Positions 27,259 to 38,029 of a stretch of DNA of 64,000 nt are shown here, one piece after another. Source of the DNA: Campylobacterales bacterium (GTDB lineage: Bacteria > Campylobacterota > Campylobacteria > Campylobacterales > Sulfurimonadaceae); the NCBI GenBank assembly GCA_016938175.1, contig JAFGVE010000024.1, forward strand, positions 1 to 64,000. Reading direction: 5' to 3'. How positions within the stretch are numbered: the stretch's first letter is position 1; every line of letters begins with the position of its first letter. The notes under the pieces are model-generated. The model worked only from the letters and a program-made list of their open reading frames with translations. It did no database searches and was not told the DNA's origin. The position numbers were made by a program, and so were the translations under genes.

Positions 27259-29134
27259 AGCTCCCAACACCAGCAGACTTTTAGATATAGCCATTCTACT
27301 CTCTTTGTTACCGTATGTCTTTGCTTTAGATGTAATGATGCAACTTTATATGTTTGTTGCATTTATAGTGATTTGGAGAAATAAATACAAAAAATTCAGC
27401 TCTTTTGTACTTTTTGTTGTAGGCTTTTTGCTTATAGGATTCTCATTTTTTAACAACTATAATTTTGCGGATTTCTCCAGAATGCAGTTTTTTGTCTCCC
27501 TTATCAGTTCACTCCTTATTTGGGCTATTTCACTTCAAAGACTGAGTGGAGAGAGAAACTTTTACTTGAAAATCTCTCCTGTACTCTTAATGTTACTGAG
27601 CTTCTTTTTCTTTGATACCATTACAATGCTGATTTACTCTCTTTTTGTTTTTTTTGTCTTTATCTTACTCTCAATATGGAGTAGAATGGATGACACCTTG
27701 GGTGAAGTCCTACGTTTTAATACAGTTCTTTTTTTACTCTCTTTACCTGCAGTGGTTGTACTTTTTATAGCTTTTCCCCGTATATCTTTTGAAAAAGCTG
27801 ACTTCGGTTTTCGTGGTGATAGTTATAGCGGAAGCGAATATGATGGAGCTATGAGTGTAAATGATAAAGCTTTCATCCCCTCAAATAAAATAGTCATGGA
27901 GCTTTTTTTTGAAGAGCAAATGCCTAGCGAAGAGCAACTCTATTTTCGTGGATCTGTTCTATACCCTAGCAGTACCAACAGATGGGAGATAGCACAAGAT
28001 GAAGTTCCTAAAGAGTTTTTACGAAACGTAAAGTCAAAAATTTCTTATGATGTTTTACTCTACCCACATGCACAAAAATGGCTCTATGCTCTTGATGTTC
28101 CAATTAAAGATGAGCCTAAAAAGAGTGTTTTACAAGCCGATTACACGCTTACAACACAAAAAAAACTCTATGAAAAGAGACGTTTTTCTTTAGAATCTGC
28201 CTTGAGTTATAGACTTTTGAGCCAGGAGTTTCCAGATGCTTTAGAGTACAATGCCTCACTAATGCCAAAGAGTGTTGAAGCGCTTAAAAATCTTAAAAAG
28301 AGCAGGGCAACACCAGAGCAAAAAGCGATGTTACTGATGAAGTTTTTTAAAGAGTTAGAGCTTGCATACTCTACAAACCCTCAAAATTTAAATACAGAGT
28401 ATATCATTGATTCTTTCTTATTTGAGGCTAAAAGTGGTTACTGTACACACTTCGCAAATGCTTTTGCTATGGCAGCAAGAGTAGTTGGAATTCCCTCTCG
28501 AGTAGTAACTGGTTTTAAAGCTGACTTTAGTAATCGGGTAGAAAATTATTTGGTTATAAAACAAAAAGATGCACACGCTTGGGTTGAGCTCTATTTTAAA
28601 GAGAGCGGTTGGGTGCGTTTTGAACCCACAAGTACAGCAGTGAAAAATTTAGACTTGCAAAGTGGCAATAGAACCAAGCAGGAGCAGACTTTTTTTGAGA
28701 GACTTAATCTGCAGTTTATGTATGTAAAGTATTTGATAAATAACTGGATTTTGGGCTTTGACAGATTAAAGCAGATAGCTATTTTAGAAGGATTGCTTAA
28801 CGATACACTCTATTTGCTAAAGTTTGTTGCATCACTTTTGATATTGCTTTTTATCTCATTTGCTTCTGTTTTCTTTTTAAGAAATTTTACAAGAAAAGAT
28901 AAGCTTGGCAGAATTATGACGAGAGTGCAAAAAGAGTTGATAAAACGGGGTTTAGAGAAAAATTCTTATGAGAGCATGGACTCTTTTTTATTACGAAGTG
29001 AGCAAAAAACAGGAGTTTCATTAGTTCCAATTGCACGATTGTATAATCAGTTGAAATATTCACAAAAACAAGCAGGGCTGCAAAAGCTTCAAGAGCTTGT
29101 TTCTGTAGCACTTAAAGAGTTACAGACCCTTTGA
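27227..29134 (+). CDS. transglutaminase-like membrane protein (TgpA type)
   Basis: N-terminal TM helices; GYCTHFANAFAMAARVVGIPSRVVTGF, DAHAWVELYF. Confidence 0.92.
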   Translation: MQFLKHLLSFRAPNTSRLLDIAILLSLLPYVFALDVMMQLYMFVAFIVIWRNKYKKFSSFVLFVVGFLLIGFSFFNNYNFADFSRMQFFVSLISSLLIWAISLQRLSGERNFYLKISPVLLMLLSFFFFDTITMLIYSLFVFFVFILLSIWSRMDDTLGEVLRFNTVLFLLSLPAVVVLFIAFPRISFEKADFGFRGDSYSGSEYDGAMSVNDKAFIPSNKIVMELFFEEQMPSEEQLYFRGSVLYPSSTNRWEIAQDEVPKEFLRNVKSKISYDVLLYPHAQKWLYALDVPIKDEPKKSVLQADYTLTTQKKLYEKRRFSLESALSYRLLSQEFPDALEYNASLMPKSVEALKNLKKSRATPEQKAMLLMKFFKELELAYSTNPQNLNTEYIIDSFLFEAKSGYCTHFANAFAMAARVVGIPSRVVTGFKADFSNRVENYLVIKQKDAHAWVELYFKESGWVRFEPTSTAVKNLDLQSGNRTKQEQTFFERLNLQFMYVKYLINNWILGFDRLKQIAILEGLLNDTLYLLKFVASLLILLFISFASVFFLRNFTRKDKLGRIMTRVQKELIKRGLEKNSYESMDSFLLRSEQKTGVSLVPIARLYNQLKYSQKQAGLQKLQELVSVALKELQTL

Positions 29135-30004
29135 AAAGAGAGAGATTTTTTTAACGTTTTCAACAAGTTTGTTATAGAGATTAAATCTTCCAAGAAGTCT
29201 ACGAAGTATAAGCTTCTCAATAAAAGTAATAAACGGAATGATGAGAAGAAATACAAAAAAGAGTATACCAAGCAGTGCTACAACGTTGAGCGTACCTTCT
29301 GGATTTCCGGCAAAGAAAAGATTTTCCGTATTCATTCCGAAAAAACCAACTACAAGATTCAGTGGCAAGAAGATTCCAGAGAGAATGGTAAGTGCATAAA
29401 CATTTCCGTTCATTTTGTCATTTTTGAGGGAAGTATAGTAGTTATATAGAGTATCTAGCTTATTTGAGTTGAGTGCTGAGAGTCTTTGATAACGTTCTAT
29501 ATGCTCCATAATATTTGCAAATTCGTGTTTTGGAAAGTTATCTGTATCTTCGTAGTACTTAATGTACTTTTTTAAAGACTCATATGCACGTTCTAGTATA
29601 CGCTCCATACGTGTAATGTCTTTTTTAAGGTCAAACCATACGTCTAAAAAAATTGGAGAGAGTTTACGCATATAGAGGTCATCTTCAAGCCTATCTATCT
29701 CATCAACATAGTGCATGATAAGTTTTTCACTTTTATCAAGCTGTATATCAATAGATTCTGAAATAGAGAGATGCCCTTGAGGTAGAGGGATAAACTCTTT
29801 ATCTTTTCTGTTATAGTTGTACACTTCTGTGTCAGAGAAGAGGAGATATGGTGTTGAAACACCGATAAGTTCCTCATTTCCAAGGTCAAAAAAGCGTGTG
29901 ATAAGGAGTGTATACTCCTGTGTTGTAAAGAAATAAGATGAGTGCTTTTCATTGTTTAAATCGTCAATGTGAAGTGAGTTGAGTCTCTGCGTGATGTTTT
30001 GCAT
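29120..30004 (-). CDS. CorA-family divalent cation transporter
   Basis: C-terminal FLPLNLVVGFFGMNTEN. Confidence 0.9.
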   Translation of the reverse strand: MQNITQRLNSLHIDDLNNEKHSSYFFTTQEYTLLITRFFDLGNEELIGVSTPYLLFSDTEVYNYNRKDKEFIPLPQGHLSISESIDIQLDKSEKLIMHYVDEIDRLEDDLYMRKLSPIFLDVWFDLKKDITRMERILERAYESLKKYIKYYEDTDNFPKHEFANIMEHIERYQRLSALNSNKLDTLYNYYTSLKNDKMNGNVYALTILSGIFLPLNLVVGFFGMNTENLFFAGNPEGTLNVVALLGILFFVFLLIIPFITFIEKLILRRLLGRFNLYNKLVENVKKISLFSKGL

Positions 30005-30075
30005 TTTTTTTCCTAAAATTAGGGTTGTATTGAGAGTATGTTACAAAAAAATGGATAATTAAAGAGTAAAAAAAG

Positions 30076-30101
30076 ATCATTTGGCAAATTTGCCAAATGA
30101 T
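30076..30101 (-). terminator. intrinsic terminator-like hairpin
   Basis: 26-bp perfect palindrome ATCATTTGGCAAATTTGCCAAATGAT followed on the minus strand by CTTTTTTT. Confidence 0.65.
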
Positions 30102-30165
30102 TGTTTACAAGCTTCATCTGTAATAGTACATTTTTTTTTGACATTGCAACTCCTTAATTATTTAA

Positions 30166-30188
30166 AATACTTGTTAATAACAAGTATT
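30166..30188. promoter_or_regulatory. candidate MarR operator
   Basis: AATACTTGTT-AAT-AACAAGTATT, perfect 10-bp arms, just upstream of marR. Confidence 0.65.
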
Positions 30189-30213
30189 AGTAACTTTTAG
30201 CTATAATCACTTT

Positions 30214-30648
30214 ATGGAACAACAAGAATTTAATTTTCAAGAATCATACGGATACCATTTTATAAGTACCTCTGTAGTTATAAAAAGACGTATAGAGAGT
30301 CGTATACAGGAGTATGACCTTACTCATTTGCAATTTAGTATTTTGATGAATCTTTACAAAAATAAGACAACAACACAAAAAGAATTACTGAAATATGTGT
30401 ATGGAGATGAGGCAAGTGTAACAAGACTTGTCGATAGGCTTGCGGCAAAAAGCTACATCAAACGTACACAGTCCACAGAAGATAAACGTAAGAAAAATAT
30501 ACTTCTTACCAAAGAGGGCCTAGAGCTGGTTAAAAAACTTCTCTGTTTTGCAAAAGAGGTAAACCAAGAGCTTGTGCAGGGACTTGATAAGTCTGAAGCC
30601 AAAGAGTTTTTACGCCTTCTTCAAAAAGTGACACACGCTTTAGAATAG
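30214..30648 (+). CDS. MarR family transcriptional regulator
   Basis: TTQKELLKYVYGDEASVTRLVDRLAAKSYIKRTQSTEDKRKKNILLT. Confidence 0.9.
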   Translation: MEQQEFNFQESYGYHFISTSVVIKRRIESRIQEYDLTHLQFSILMNLYKNKTTTQKELLKYVYGDEASVTRLVDRLAAKSYIKRTQSTEDKRKKNILLTKEGLELVKKLLCFAKEVNQELVQGLDKSEAKEFLRLLQKVTHALE

Positions 30649-30656
30649 GTATAAAT

Positions 30657-31802
30657 GTGCAGTCAGGTGTTAATAGTAAATATTTAAAAATTACACTTTT
30701 ACTCGTTTCTTCTTTAACAATTATGGCAGGAGCAACTATCGCCGCTTCCTTGCCTGAGATGGCAGAGCTTTTTAAAGATGTAGAGCATATAGAACTACTT
30801 GCAAAATTGGTTTTAACACTTCCATCTTTGTTTATGGCACTACTTTCTCCTTTTGTTGGTATGAATATTAATCGCTTTGGTAGAAAACGTTTATTGGTTA
30901 TTGGGATGTTGCTGTATGGTTTTGGAGGTACAAGCGGTTTTTTCTTAAATGATATACATCTTATTCTTATCTCTCGTGCCTTGCTAGGAATCTCCATAGC
31001 AATTAATATGACTGTTGCAAGTACTTTAATTGGTGACTATTTTAAGGGTGAAGAGCGCCATAAATATACTGGATTACAGACTGCTTTTGTAAATATCGGG
31101 GGTATTGTTTTCATTACGTTTGGAGGTTTTTTGGCAGAGATTTCATGGAGAATGCCTTTTCTTATATATTTAGCACCTTTTTTTATACTGCCTTTAGTTA
31201 TTAAATACATATACGAACCGCAATTTCATCCTGATGAACTTAATGTGAGCTTCTCTTATAAACAGGTTTATCACGTGTTTTTCTATAGTTTTATAGGTGT
31301 TATATTTTTTTATATGGTACCTACACAAATTCCATTTCTTTTGCATGTGGAGTTTGGGATTAAGGGTGCTGAAACTGGGGCTGCTATTGCTATGATGATG
31401 ATATCTTCAACAATCATGTCTCTTCAGTACAAACGTATAAAACAGCACCTTTCTTATCATAAAGTCTACATTATAGTTACACTGGGATTTGGAATCGGTT
31501 TTCTTCTCGTTTATTGTGCATCTACCATGAGTGAAGTTTTTATAGCACTTGGAGTGGTTGGTCTTGGGACTGGAATGATGATGGTAAATACTATGAATTA
31601 TCTCTTACATATTGCACCAATAAAAGCACGCGGAAGTGTTGTGGGCATAAACAGTTCTATTATGTCAATTGCGATGTTCCTCTCCCCCGTAGTTGTAGCA
31701 CCGATTTTACACTACTTCTCACTCAAAGAGACCTTTGGTGTGTGCGGTTTACTACTTTTGGTATGTTCTCTATGGTTTATACTGACAAAAAAAGATGACT
31801 AA
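30657..31802 (+). CDS. MFS transporter
   Basis: 12-TM-like; SPFVGMNINRFGRKRLLVIGM, SRALLGISIAINM. Confidence 0.9.
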   Translation: MQSGVNSKYLKITLLLVSSLTIMAGATIAASLPEMAELFKDVEHIELLAKLVLTLPSLFMALLSPFVGMNINRFGRKRLLVIGMLLYGFGGTSGFFLNDIHLILISRALLGISIAINMTVASTLIGDYFKGEERHKYTGLQTAFVNIGGIVFITFGGFLAEISWRMPFLIYLAPFFILPLVIKYIYEPQFHPDELNVSFSYKQVYHVFFYSFIGVIFFYMVPTQIPFLLHVEFGIKGAETGAAIAMMMISSTIMSLQYKRIKQHLSYHKVYIIVTLGFGIGFLLVYCASTMSEVFIALGVVGLGTGMMMVNTMNYLLHIAPIKARGSVVGINSSIMSIAMFLSPVVVAPILHYFSLKETFGVCGLLLLVCSLWFILTKKDD

Positions 31803-31804
31803 TT

Positions 31805-31822
31805 AAAGAAGCATCTTCTTTT
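31805..31822 (+). terminator. putative terminator after MFS gene
   Basis: AAAGAAG-CAT-CTTCTTTT. Confidence 0.45.
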
Positions 31823-31869
31823 CGTTACAATACATCTACTCTGTTCAAATATCTATAAATGGAATCATT

Positions 31870-32835
31870 ATGAAAAAAACACTCTGGTTACTTTTAGTAC
31901 TTTGTATACTTTTTGGAGTCTATATTTATATTACAAGTATGTCGCAAACATATACAACAACAAAAGAGCTTATAGCCTGGAGTTGGAGCATGGCAAATAC
32001 AGGTTTTTTTACTATAGGAGGAACAAGTATCAGTTTTGTCTCTTTGGTTCTTTCTGTGGTTATTTTTCTTCTTGGAATGTTTATAGGGAAAAACTATAAA
32101 AAGCTTGTAACACAAAAAATTTATACTTCAAGTGATGTAAAACATGGTTCTCATACACTTGTAGCAAATATCGGTTATTACGTCATTGTTGTTATCTCTT
32201 TGGCTATTGCACTTAACTTTTTAGGTATAAACCTCTCTTCTATAGCGTTCATTGCTGGTGCACTCTCAGTTGGAATTGGATTTGGTCTTCAAAATATAGT
32301 TTCAAACTTTATCTCCGGACTTATATTGATGTTTGAGAGAAGTATAAAAATAGGCGATTACATCGAACTCTCTAGTGACTTAAAGGGTAAGGTTATTGAT
32401 ATTCGCATGCGCTATACCATGATAACTACAAATTCAAATATGGATATCCTTGTTCCAAATCAGAGTTTTATTCAAAACAATGTAATTAACTGGACGATGA
32501 ATGATGATATTTGCCGTTTTGATGTTCCTTTTGGTGTTGCTTATGGAACAAATCCATCGAAGGTTATTGAGGTTATTTTAGAGAAAATTAACAGTGCAGA
32601 CCTTGAGATGGTATATACCTCTCCAGAAAAAATCACACGTGTCATTATGACCGGTATGGGCGAGAGCAGTGTCGATTTTGAACTCAATGTATGGATAAAG
32701 GGAGAAGCTACCTTAGTTCCTAAGCGAACTACTTCTGTTTTTTTAACGCTTATTTATGAGGCACTTTATGAGAGTGATATCTCAATTCCTTTTCCACAAA
32801 TGGATATTTATGTAAAAGAGTTGCCTCGTAGTTAA
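31870..32835 (+). CDS. MscS-family mechanosensitive channel
   Basis: GALSVGIGFGLQNIVSNFISGLILMFERSIKIGDYIEL. Confidence 0.93.
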   Translation: MKKTLWLLLVLCILFGVYIYITSMSQTYTTTKELIAWSWSMANTGFFTIGGTSISFVSLVLSVVIFLLGMFIGKNYKKLVTQKIYTSSDVKHGSHTLVANIGYYVIVVISLAIALNFLGINLSSIAFIAGALSVGIGFGLQNIVSNFISGLILMFERSIKIGDYIELSSDLKGKVIDIRMRYTMITTNSNMDILVPNQSFIQNNVINWTMNDDICRFDVPFGVAYGTNPSKVIEVILEKINSADLEMVYTSPEKITRVIMTGMGESSVDFELNVWIKGEATLVPKRTTSVFLTLIYEALYESDISIPFPQMDIYVKELPRS

Positions 32836-32852
32836 GTGCCGCTAGGATATAA

Positions 32853-33896
32853 TTGCGCCACTATAAAAAGGATGCCATGATGCACAGAGTATATTTAGAA
32901 GAGCGCGAGCCAATTCACTTCAAGTTTGAACAAAATCAAGAAGATTTTATAGTTGATGAGATTGGTTTGGAGTGGAAAAAAAATGGAAACTACACAATTT
33001 TACGTGTTCAAAAAGTTGAAATGACTACTTGGGATATGGTAGCCGCTTTTGCCGCCTTTTTAAATATAAATGCCGAAAAAATAGGTTATGCAGGTTTAAA
33101 AGATAAACATGCGACAACGACGCAGTATATCTCTGTAGAAGCACGTTATGAAAAAGAGCTCAAAAAATTTAAACATCCACAAATTAAAATACTTTCCTGG
33201 AATAGACATACATATGCAATTCGTATGGGTGATCTTTTAGGAAACCGCTTCTCTATAAATCTTTTTGAGGTTGATCAGATTCAAGCTGGGCAGATTCAAA
33301 AAAGTGCAAAAAAAGCAGAGCAGATAGGAATTCCAAACTATTTTGGCTACCAACGTTTTGGAAGAAATCTTGACTCAATAGAGCAGGCACAACAGATGAT
33401 TGATGGTGAAATAACCATAGAAGATGCGAAGCTCAAAAAATTTCTAATTTCTGTCTATCAAAGTGAACGTTTTAATGATTGGCTTTCTGAGCGTGTCACT
33501 CTAAGTAAAGAGCTAAACAATGGCAAGTTTTTACTTTTAGAGGGAGACTTATATATGGATACAAATGGAAAGCTTTTTACTCCAAAGCAGCCACAACAAG
33601 CAGATTTTGAAGCGCAAAAAGTTGTTCCTACTGGTCTTCTTTGTGGTCGTGGTGTTTACCGTTCACGTGATAAAGCTTTGGAGATTGAGTCCAAATATGA
33701 TGACGGATTTTTATATGAGAAAGGTTTACGTCGTGAAGCTATTGTTTTTCCAAAAGATGTGGAGATAAAGTACCACAATAATTTTGACAAAATGAATATT
33801 GCATTTACACTCCCCAAAGGAGCCTATGCAACTGTGTTTTTAGAAAACATAGCTGCAAAAGAGTTTAAGCCTAAAAAGCTCAAAAACATAAAGTAA
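32853..33896 (+). CDS. truD: tRNA pseudouridine(13) synthase
   Basis: KIGYAGLKDKHATTTQYISV, GIPNYFGYQRFGRN. Confidence 0.93.
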   Translation: MRHYKKDAMMHRVYLEEREPIHFKFEQNQEDFIVDEIGLEWKKNGNYTILRVQKVEMTTWDMVAAFAAFLNINAEKIGYAGLKDKHATTTQYISVEARYEKELKKFKHPQIKILSWNRHTYAIRMGDLLGNRFSINLFEVDQIQAGQIQKSAKKAEQIGIPNYFGYQRFGRNLDSIEQAQQMIDGEITIEDAKLKKFLISVYQSERFNDWLSERVTLSKELNNGKFLLLEGDLYMDTNGKLFTPKQPQQADFEAQKVVPTGLLCGRGVYRSRDKALEIESKYDDGFLYEKGLRREAIVFPKDVEIKYHNNFDKMNIAFTLPKGAYATVFLENIAAKEFKPKKLKNIK

Positions 33897-33910
33897 AAAC
33901 TTTTTACTTT
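33890..33910. terminator. bidirectional terminator-like palindrome
   Basis: AAAGTAAAAA-C-TTTTTACTTT spanning the stop codons of two convergent genes. Confidence 0.45.
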
Positions 33911-34992
33911 CTATGTGTTAGGAAACTTCCATAAACTTCTTGGAAGCCTGTTTCACTTGCGTGTTCAACTGCAGTCATATTTTTAACAGCTGCTTCATAC
34001 TCTCCAGTTTCCCACTGTTTTACAGCCTCTTGTGTTTTAGAGTGTACTGTAACGTGGTGTGTAGTTAAACTTGAAATTACTTTAGCATCGTCTTTGATTT
34101 TCACTTTATTGGTATCAAACCACTTTCCAAAATTACAAGAGTGTTCATCTCCTAATGTAGGTGCTTCACCATAAAGAAACTTTTTATATCCTTGTAGTTT
34201 AAAGAGCATATGGTCAAGTTTTCCTGTACCAATCTCTATCTCATTTGTGATGTTTTCTGTAACATTGTTAATCTGTTGAGAATTAGAGATAACATGGTTT
34301 AATTCTTCAAAAAATGAGCTGAGTGTCTCTGTCATACTATCTGTATTTTCTCTAAACATTACTGTAATGTCTTGGATTTCAGAAGTGTTTTGTTTGAGCT
34401 GGCCTATACTGATTTCTACCTCTTGTGTTGCTTTTTGTGTACGTTCTGCAAGTTTACGTACTTCATCAGCAACAACGGCAAAACCACGTCCGTGTTCACC
34501 TGCACGTGCTGCTTCGATTGCTGCATTGAGTGCTAAAAGATTTGTCTGATCAGAGATATCTTTAATGAGACTAATAACATCTCCAATAGATGTAACGCTC
34601 TCATGAAGTGCGTTTGCTCCTTGATCTAAGTTCATAGCTTCTTGAGCTATGTTCTCTATAGAAGCATTAATACTGTGAGACTCATTTTGTACAACATCAA
34701 TTCTCTCAGAAGTTGTTTTGTTGAGTTCTCCTGCAGTTGTAAGTTGTTCAAGAGCTGCATTCATAATGTTGTCTGTAAAGGCAACACCGCTACTATAGGA
34801 GTTGATAAGTAATTCGGTCATACTCTCTTTTGCTTTGGACTCTTTTGTTGAGCTTTCATATTGCAGAACTTTGGCCTGTGAGTGTGCAAGCTCCTCTTTT
34901 AAGTTTTCTATCTCTTTATTAAGTGATATTACTTCTGATTGTAAACGTGCTATTTTTTCTTTTTCTTGTGTACAACTGCCAAATAGACTCAT
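33904..34992 (-). CDS. cytosolic methyl-accepting chemotaxis protein with C-terminal CZB domain
   Basis: [37 protein letters not shown]; no [16 protein letters not shown] motif. Confidence 0.9.
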   Translation of the reverse strand: MSLFGSCTQEKEKIARLQSEVISLNKEIENLKEELAHSQAKVLQYESSTKESKAKESMTELLINSYSSGVAFTDNIMNAALEQLTTAGELNKTTSERIDVVQNESHSINASIENIAQEAMNLDQGANALHESVTSIGDVISLIKDISDQTNLLALNAAIEAARAGEHGRGFAVVADEVRKLAERTQKATQEVEISIGQLKQNTSEIQDITVMFRENTDSMTETLSSFFEELNHVISNSQQINNVTENITNEIEIGTGKLDHMLFKLQGYKKFLYGEAPTLGDEHSCNFGKWFDTNKVKIKDDAKVISSLTTHHVTVHSKTQEAVKQWETGEYEAAVKNMTAVEHASETGFQEVYGSFLTHRK

Positions 34993-35088
34993 TGTAAATT
35001 CCTTATTAAAATATATGACTCATATTTTATAACAATTCATATAAGGAAAAGCAAAATTGTGATGAAAAAGTGATGCAATGAGAAGTTT

Positions 35089-35979
35089 TTACCACTCCTC
35101 TTCTTCATTTATTTCCGAATCATCGTATGGATCCATATGAATAAGTATATGCGTTTTTTTATTTTCAAAAAGTGCACGTATTTTTGCCTCTGCCTTATCT
35201 GCAATTAAATGTGCTTCATAAAGTGAGATGCTTACGTTAAAGACTGCATGTACAGAGACAAATACATGAGAGCCAGATTCTCTGGTTTGAAGATAGTGAA
35301 AGGCTTTAATAGCTTTTTCGTCTTTTAAGATTGCTTCTATCTTTTCAATTTTTTCAGTTGGTAAGGCTGCATCGAGAAGCATTAAAATTCCCTCTTTTAC
35401 TATAGGTACAGCAGAGTAAATCATATAAATTGCAATGGCAATTCCTAGTATTGGGTCAATGAGAGGCATATCTGTATAGTGAATTGCAACAAGTGCAAAT
35501 AAAATCGCACCATTTGAGAAAAGGTCACTTTTATAATGCAGAGCATCAGCACGTATGACCATGTTCTCCGTTTTTTTTGCAACATAGTTTAGAAAGAGTA
35601 CAAGTCCACTGGTAATAATAAGAGAAGCAATCATCACTCCTATACTCTCGTTCATAAAGCCCATTTCTCTTGGATGAATAATTTTTGAGAGTGCCTCATA
35701 AAAAATAAAAAGTGCTGAAAAGGAAATTACAACACCCTCTATAACTGCTGCAAGAGGTTCTATCTTACTACGTCCATAATGAAATTTTTCATCAGGATTT
35801 TTTTCGGCTGTATGAAGGGCAAAGTAATTAAAAAGTGAGACAGTTAGGTCTAAAAGAGAATCAATAGCTGATGCTAAAACCGCAATACTTCCGCTTAAAA
35901 CTCCAACAGTCATTTTCATGATAACTAAAACTGAAGCTACTGTGGTTGAAATAATTGTTGCTTTTTTCTCGAGTCTCAC
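35089..35979 (-). CDS. cation diffusion facilitator transporter
   Basis: GSIAVLASAIDSLLDLTVS, HYGRSKIEPLAAVIEG. Confidence 0.93.
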   Translation of the reverse strand: MRLEKKATIISTTVASVLVIMKMTVGVLSGSIAVLASAIDSLLDLTVSLFNYFALHTAEKNPDEKFHYGRSKIEPLAAVIEGVVISFSALFIFYEALSKIIHPREMGFMNESIGVMIASLIITSGLVLFLNYVAKKTENMVIRADALHYKSDLFSNGAILFALVAIHYTDMPLIDPILGIAIAIYMIYSAVPIVKEGILMLLDAALPTEKIEKIEAILKDEKAIKAFHYLQTRESGSHVFVSVHAVFNVSISLYEAHLIADKAEAKIRALFENKKTHILIHMDPYDDSEINEEEEW

Positions 35980-36032
35980 ATCTTCGCCTTTAGGTAATTT
36001 TGCTACAATTATAATAAAGTAAATATATTATA

Positions 36033-36938
36033 GTGATTAAAATGGATTTAGAGAGTTTACGACAAGAACGCCAAAAGTGGATGAGTTGGAAAAATATCGC
36101 ACCACTTCGTGAGATGCTTGAAACTTTAGATGAGAGTCAAGAGTACACAGTAGCACTCTCAGATACAGTGAGTATAGCTGGTTCTTTTGATATTGGAACA
36201 GTGACACAGAATGCAAAAATGCTTATGCCATGGCGTAAAGGTCCTTTTGCCTTAGGTGAGCTTTTTATAGATACAGAGTGGCAGAGTAACATTAAGTACA
36301 ATCTTTTACGTCCCCACTTCAATCTGCAAGGAAAAAAGGTTGCAGATATAGGTTGTAATAACGGTTACTATATGTTCAGAATGCTTGAAGATAAGCCTAA
36401 ATTACTTGTTGGCTTTGATCCTTCTCCTCTGTATAAAACACAGTTTGATTTTATAAATCACTATGTTAAAAGTGATATTCGCTATGAACTTTTGGGTGTA
36501 GAGCATGTTGAGTTTTATGAAGAGAAGTTTGACTTGATTTTTTGTCTTGGTGTCTTGTATCACAGAAGTGATCCTGTATCGATGTTAAAACAGCTTTATA
36601 AAGGACTTGATAAGCAGGGTGAAGTTATGCTTGACACCTTTTATATAGAGGGTGATACAGAGATGGCACTCTGTCCTGAATCAAGCTATTCTAAAATACC
36701 AAATATCTACTTTGTGCCTACAATTCCTGCACTCAAAAACTGGTGTATGCGTGCTGGATTTAGTAGTTTTGAGGTTTTAGAAACCAGTGTTACAGATGCA
36801 AATGAGCAAAGAAAAACAGATTGGATTGAAGGGCAGTCTTTAGAAGATTTCTTAGATCCAAATGACTCTACTAAAACGGTTGAGGGCTATCCGGCTCCTG
36901 CAAGGGTATACGTTAAATTAATAAAGGAGAAGAAATAA
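36033..36938 (+). CDS. cmoB: tRNA U34 carboxymethyltransferase
   Basis: [43 protein letters not shown]. Confidence 0.93.
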   Translation: MIKMDLESLRQERQKWMSWKNIAPLREMLETLDESQEYTVALSDTVSIAGSFDIGTVTQNAKMLMPWRKGPFALGELFIDTEWQSNIKYNLLRPHFNLQGKKVADIGCNNGYYMFRMLEDKPKLLVGFDPSPLYKTQFDFINHYVKSDIRYELLGVEHVEFYEEKFDLIFCLGVLYHRSDPVSMLKQLYKGLDKQGEVMLDTFYIEGDTEMALCPESSYSKIPNIYFVPTIPALKNWCMRAGFSSFEVLETSVTDANEQRKTDWIEGQSLEDFLDPNDSTKTVEGYPAPARVYVKLIKEKK

Positions 36939-37432
36939 TGGCAGAAGAAATAGTACAAGATGATGATTTAGAGTTAGCAGATTATAGAGAAGAAGAGGAA
37001 CAGGTTCTCATAAATACGCATACGAGAATCAACCAAGAGTTAACTGGAGAAGTAGTAAAACTTGAACATGGTTATGTTGAGTTACGCTTAGAGACACTCC
37101 CTGAAATGGTTGCTGATGATATAGGACTCATTCATGGTGGTTTTGTATTTAGCGCTGCTGATTATGCTGCAATGCTGGCTGTTAATGAACCAAACGTGGT
37201 ATTAGTGGCAAGTGATTGTCAATTTCTCTCTCCTGTGAAATTTCATGACACTGTAAATATTGTGGCAAAGGTTCGTCATAAAGAGGGAAGAAAACGTAAT
37301 GTTCATGTTGTTGCACATGTACTTGACATTAAAGTATTTGAAGGTGAGTTTAAAACGGTTGTAACCGACAAGCATGTTCTAAAACTAAAACTTGTCGATG
37401 ACGAAAAAAATGAAGAGAGTAGCGCTCTATAA
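36938..37432 (+). CDS. PaaI-like hotdog thioesterase
   Basis: IGLIHGGFVFSAADYAAMLAVNEPNVVL. Confidence 0.85.
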   Translation: MAEEIVQDDDLELADYREEEEQVLINTHTRINQELTGEVVKLEHGYVELRLETLPEMVADDIGLIHGGFVFSAADYAAMLAVNEPNVVLVASDCQFLSPVKFHDTVNIVAKVRHKEGRKRNVHVVAHVLDIKVFEGEFKTVVTDKHVLKLKLVDDEKNEESSAL

Positions 37433-37435
37433 GGC

Positions 37436-38029
37436 CTACTTTGTAGCTGTCAGTAAAAAGACTCCAAAGTCTCTATGTGGTTTGTTTATGGTATTGATAT
37501 TTTCAAAACAGACATTTTTAAAACCACACTTTTGAGCAACTTCAACAAGATTCTCTTGAGCAAATCCAAAATGATAAACTCCTGTGTTGTCGGAGTGAAA
37601 TGTTCCATCTTCAAGTTCTAAATCTGCAATGGCAATAAAACCGTCCTCTTTGATGTTTTTATAAATTGTGCTAAAAAAGAGTTCAAGGTTTTCAATATGA
37701 TGCAGAGTCATTGAACTTATAAGTGCATCAAAAGTCTGTGTAAGTGGCGTTTTAATTATGTCTTGAAAAATAGGCTCAATTGAGAGGCTTTCAGAATTTT
37801 TTTCTTCCACTTGCTCAAGCATTTTTTTTGAAGTATCAACTCCATACACTTTTTTAACCTCAGGTGCGATGGCAAAGCCCAGTAATCCTGTTCCTACACC
37901 AAAATCTATAATTTCCATCTCTTTATGAAAGTTATGACGTTTTGCGATTGCATCGGCAATTACCTGTGCACCGTTTACACGTGTATTTCCTTTATCCCAA
38001 TCTTTTGCTTTTGTATCGAAGTGGCTCAT
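37436..38029 (-). CDS. class I SAM-dependent methyltransferase
   Basis: IIDFGVGTGLLGFAIAPEVKKVYGVDTSKKML. Confidence 0.9.
   Translation of the reverse strand: MSHFDTKAKDWDKGNTRVNGAQVIADAIAKRHNFHKEMEIIDFGVGTGLLGFAIAPEVKKVYGVDTSKKMLEQVEEKNSESLSIEPIFQDIIKTPLTQTFDALISSMTLHHIENLELFFSTIYKNIKEDGFIAIADLELEDGTFHSDNTGVYHFGFAQENLVEVAQKCGFKNVCFENINTINKPHRDFGVFLLTATK

Noticed and set aside
30076-30101. 26-bp perfect palindrome as a MarR operator
   Set aside because: Followed by CTTTTTTT on the minus strand, better explained as a terminator; a separate palindrome at 30166-30188 is the better operator candidate.
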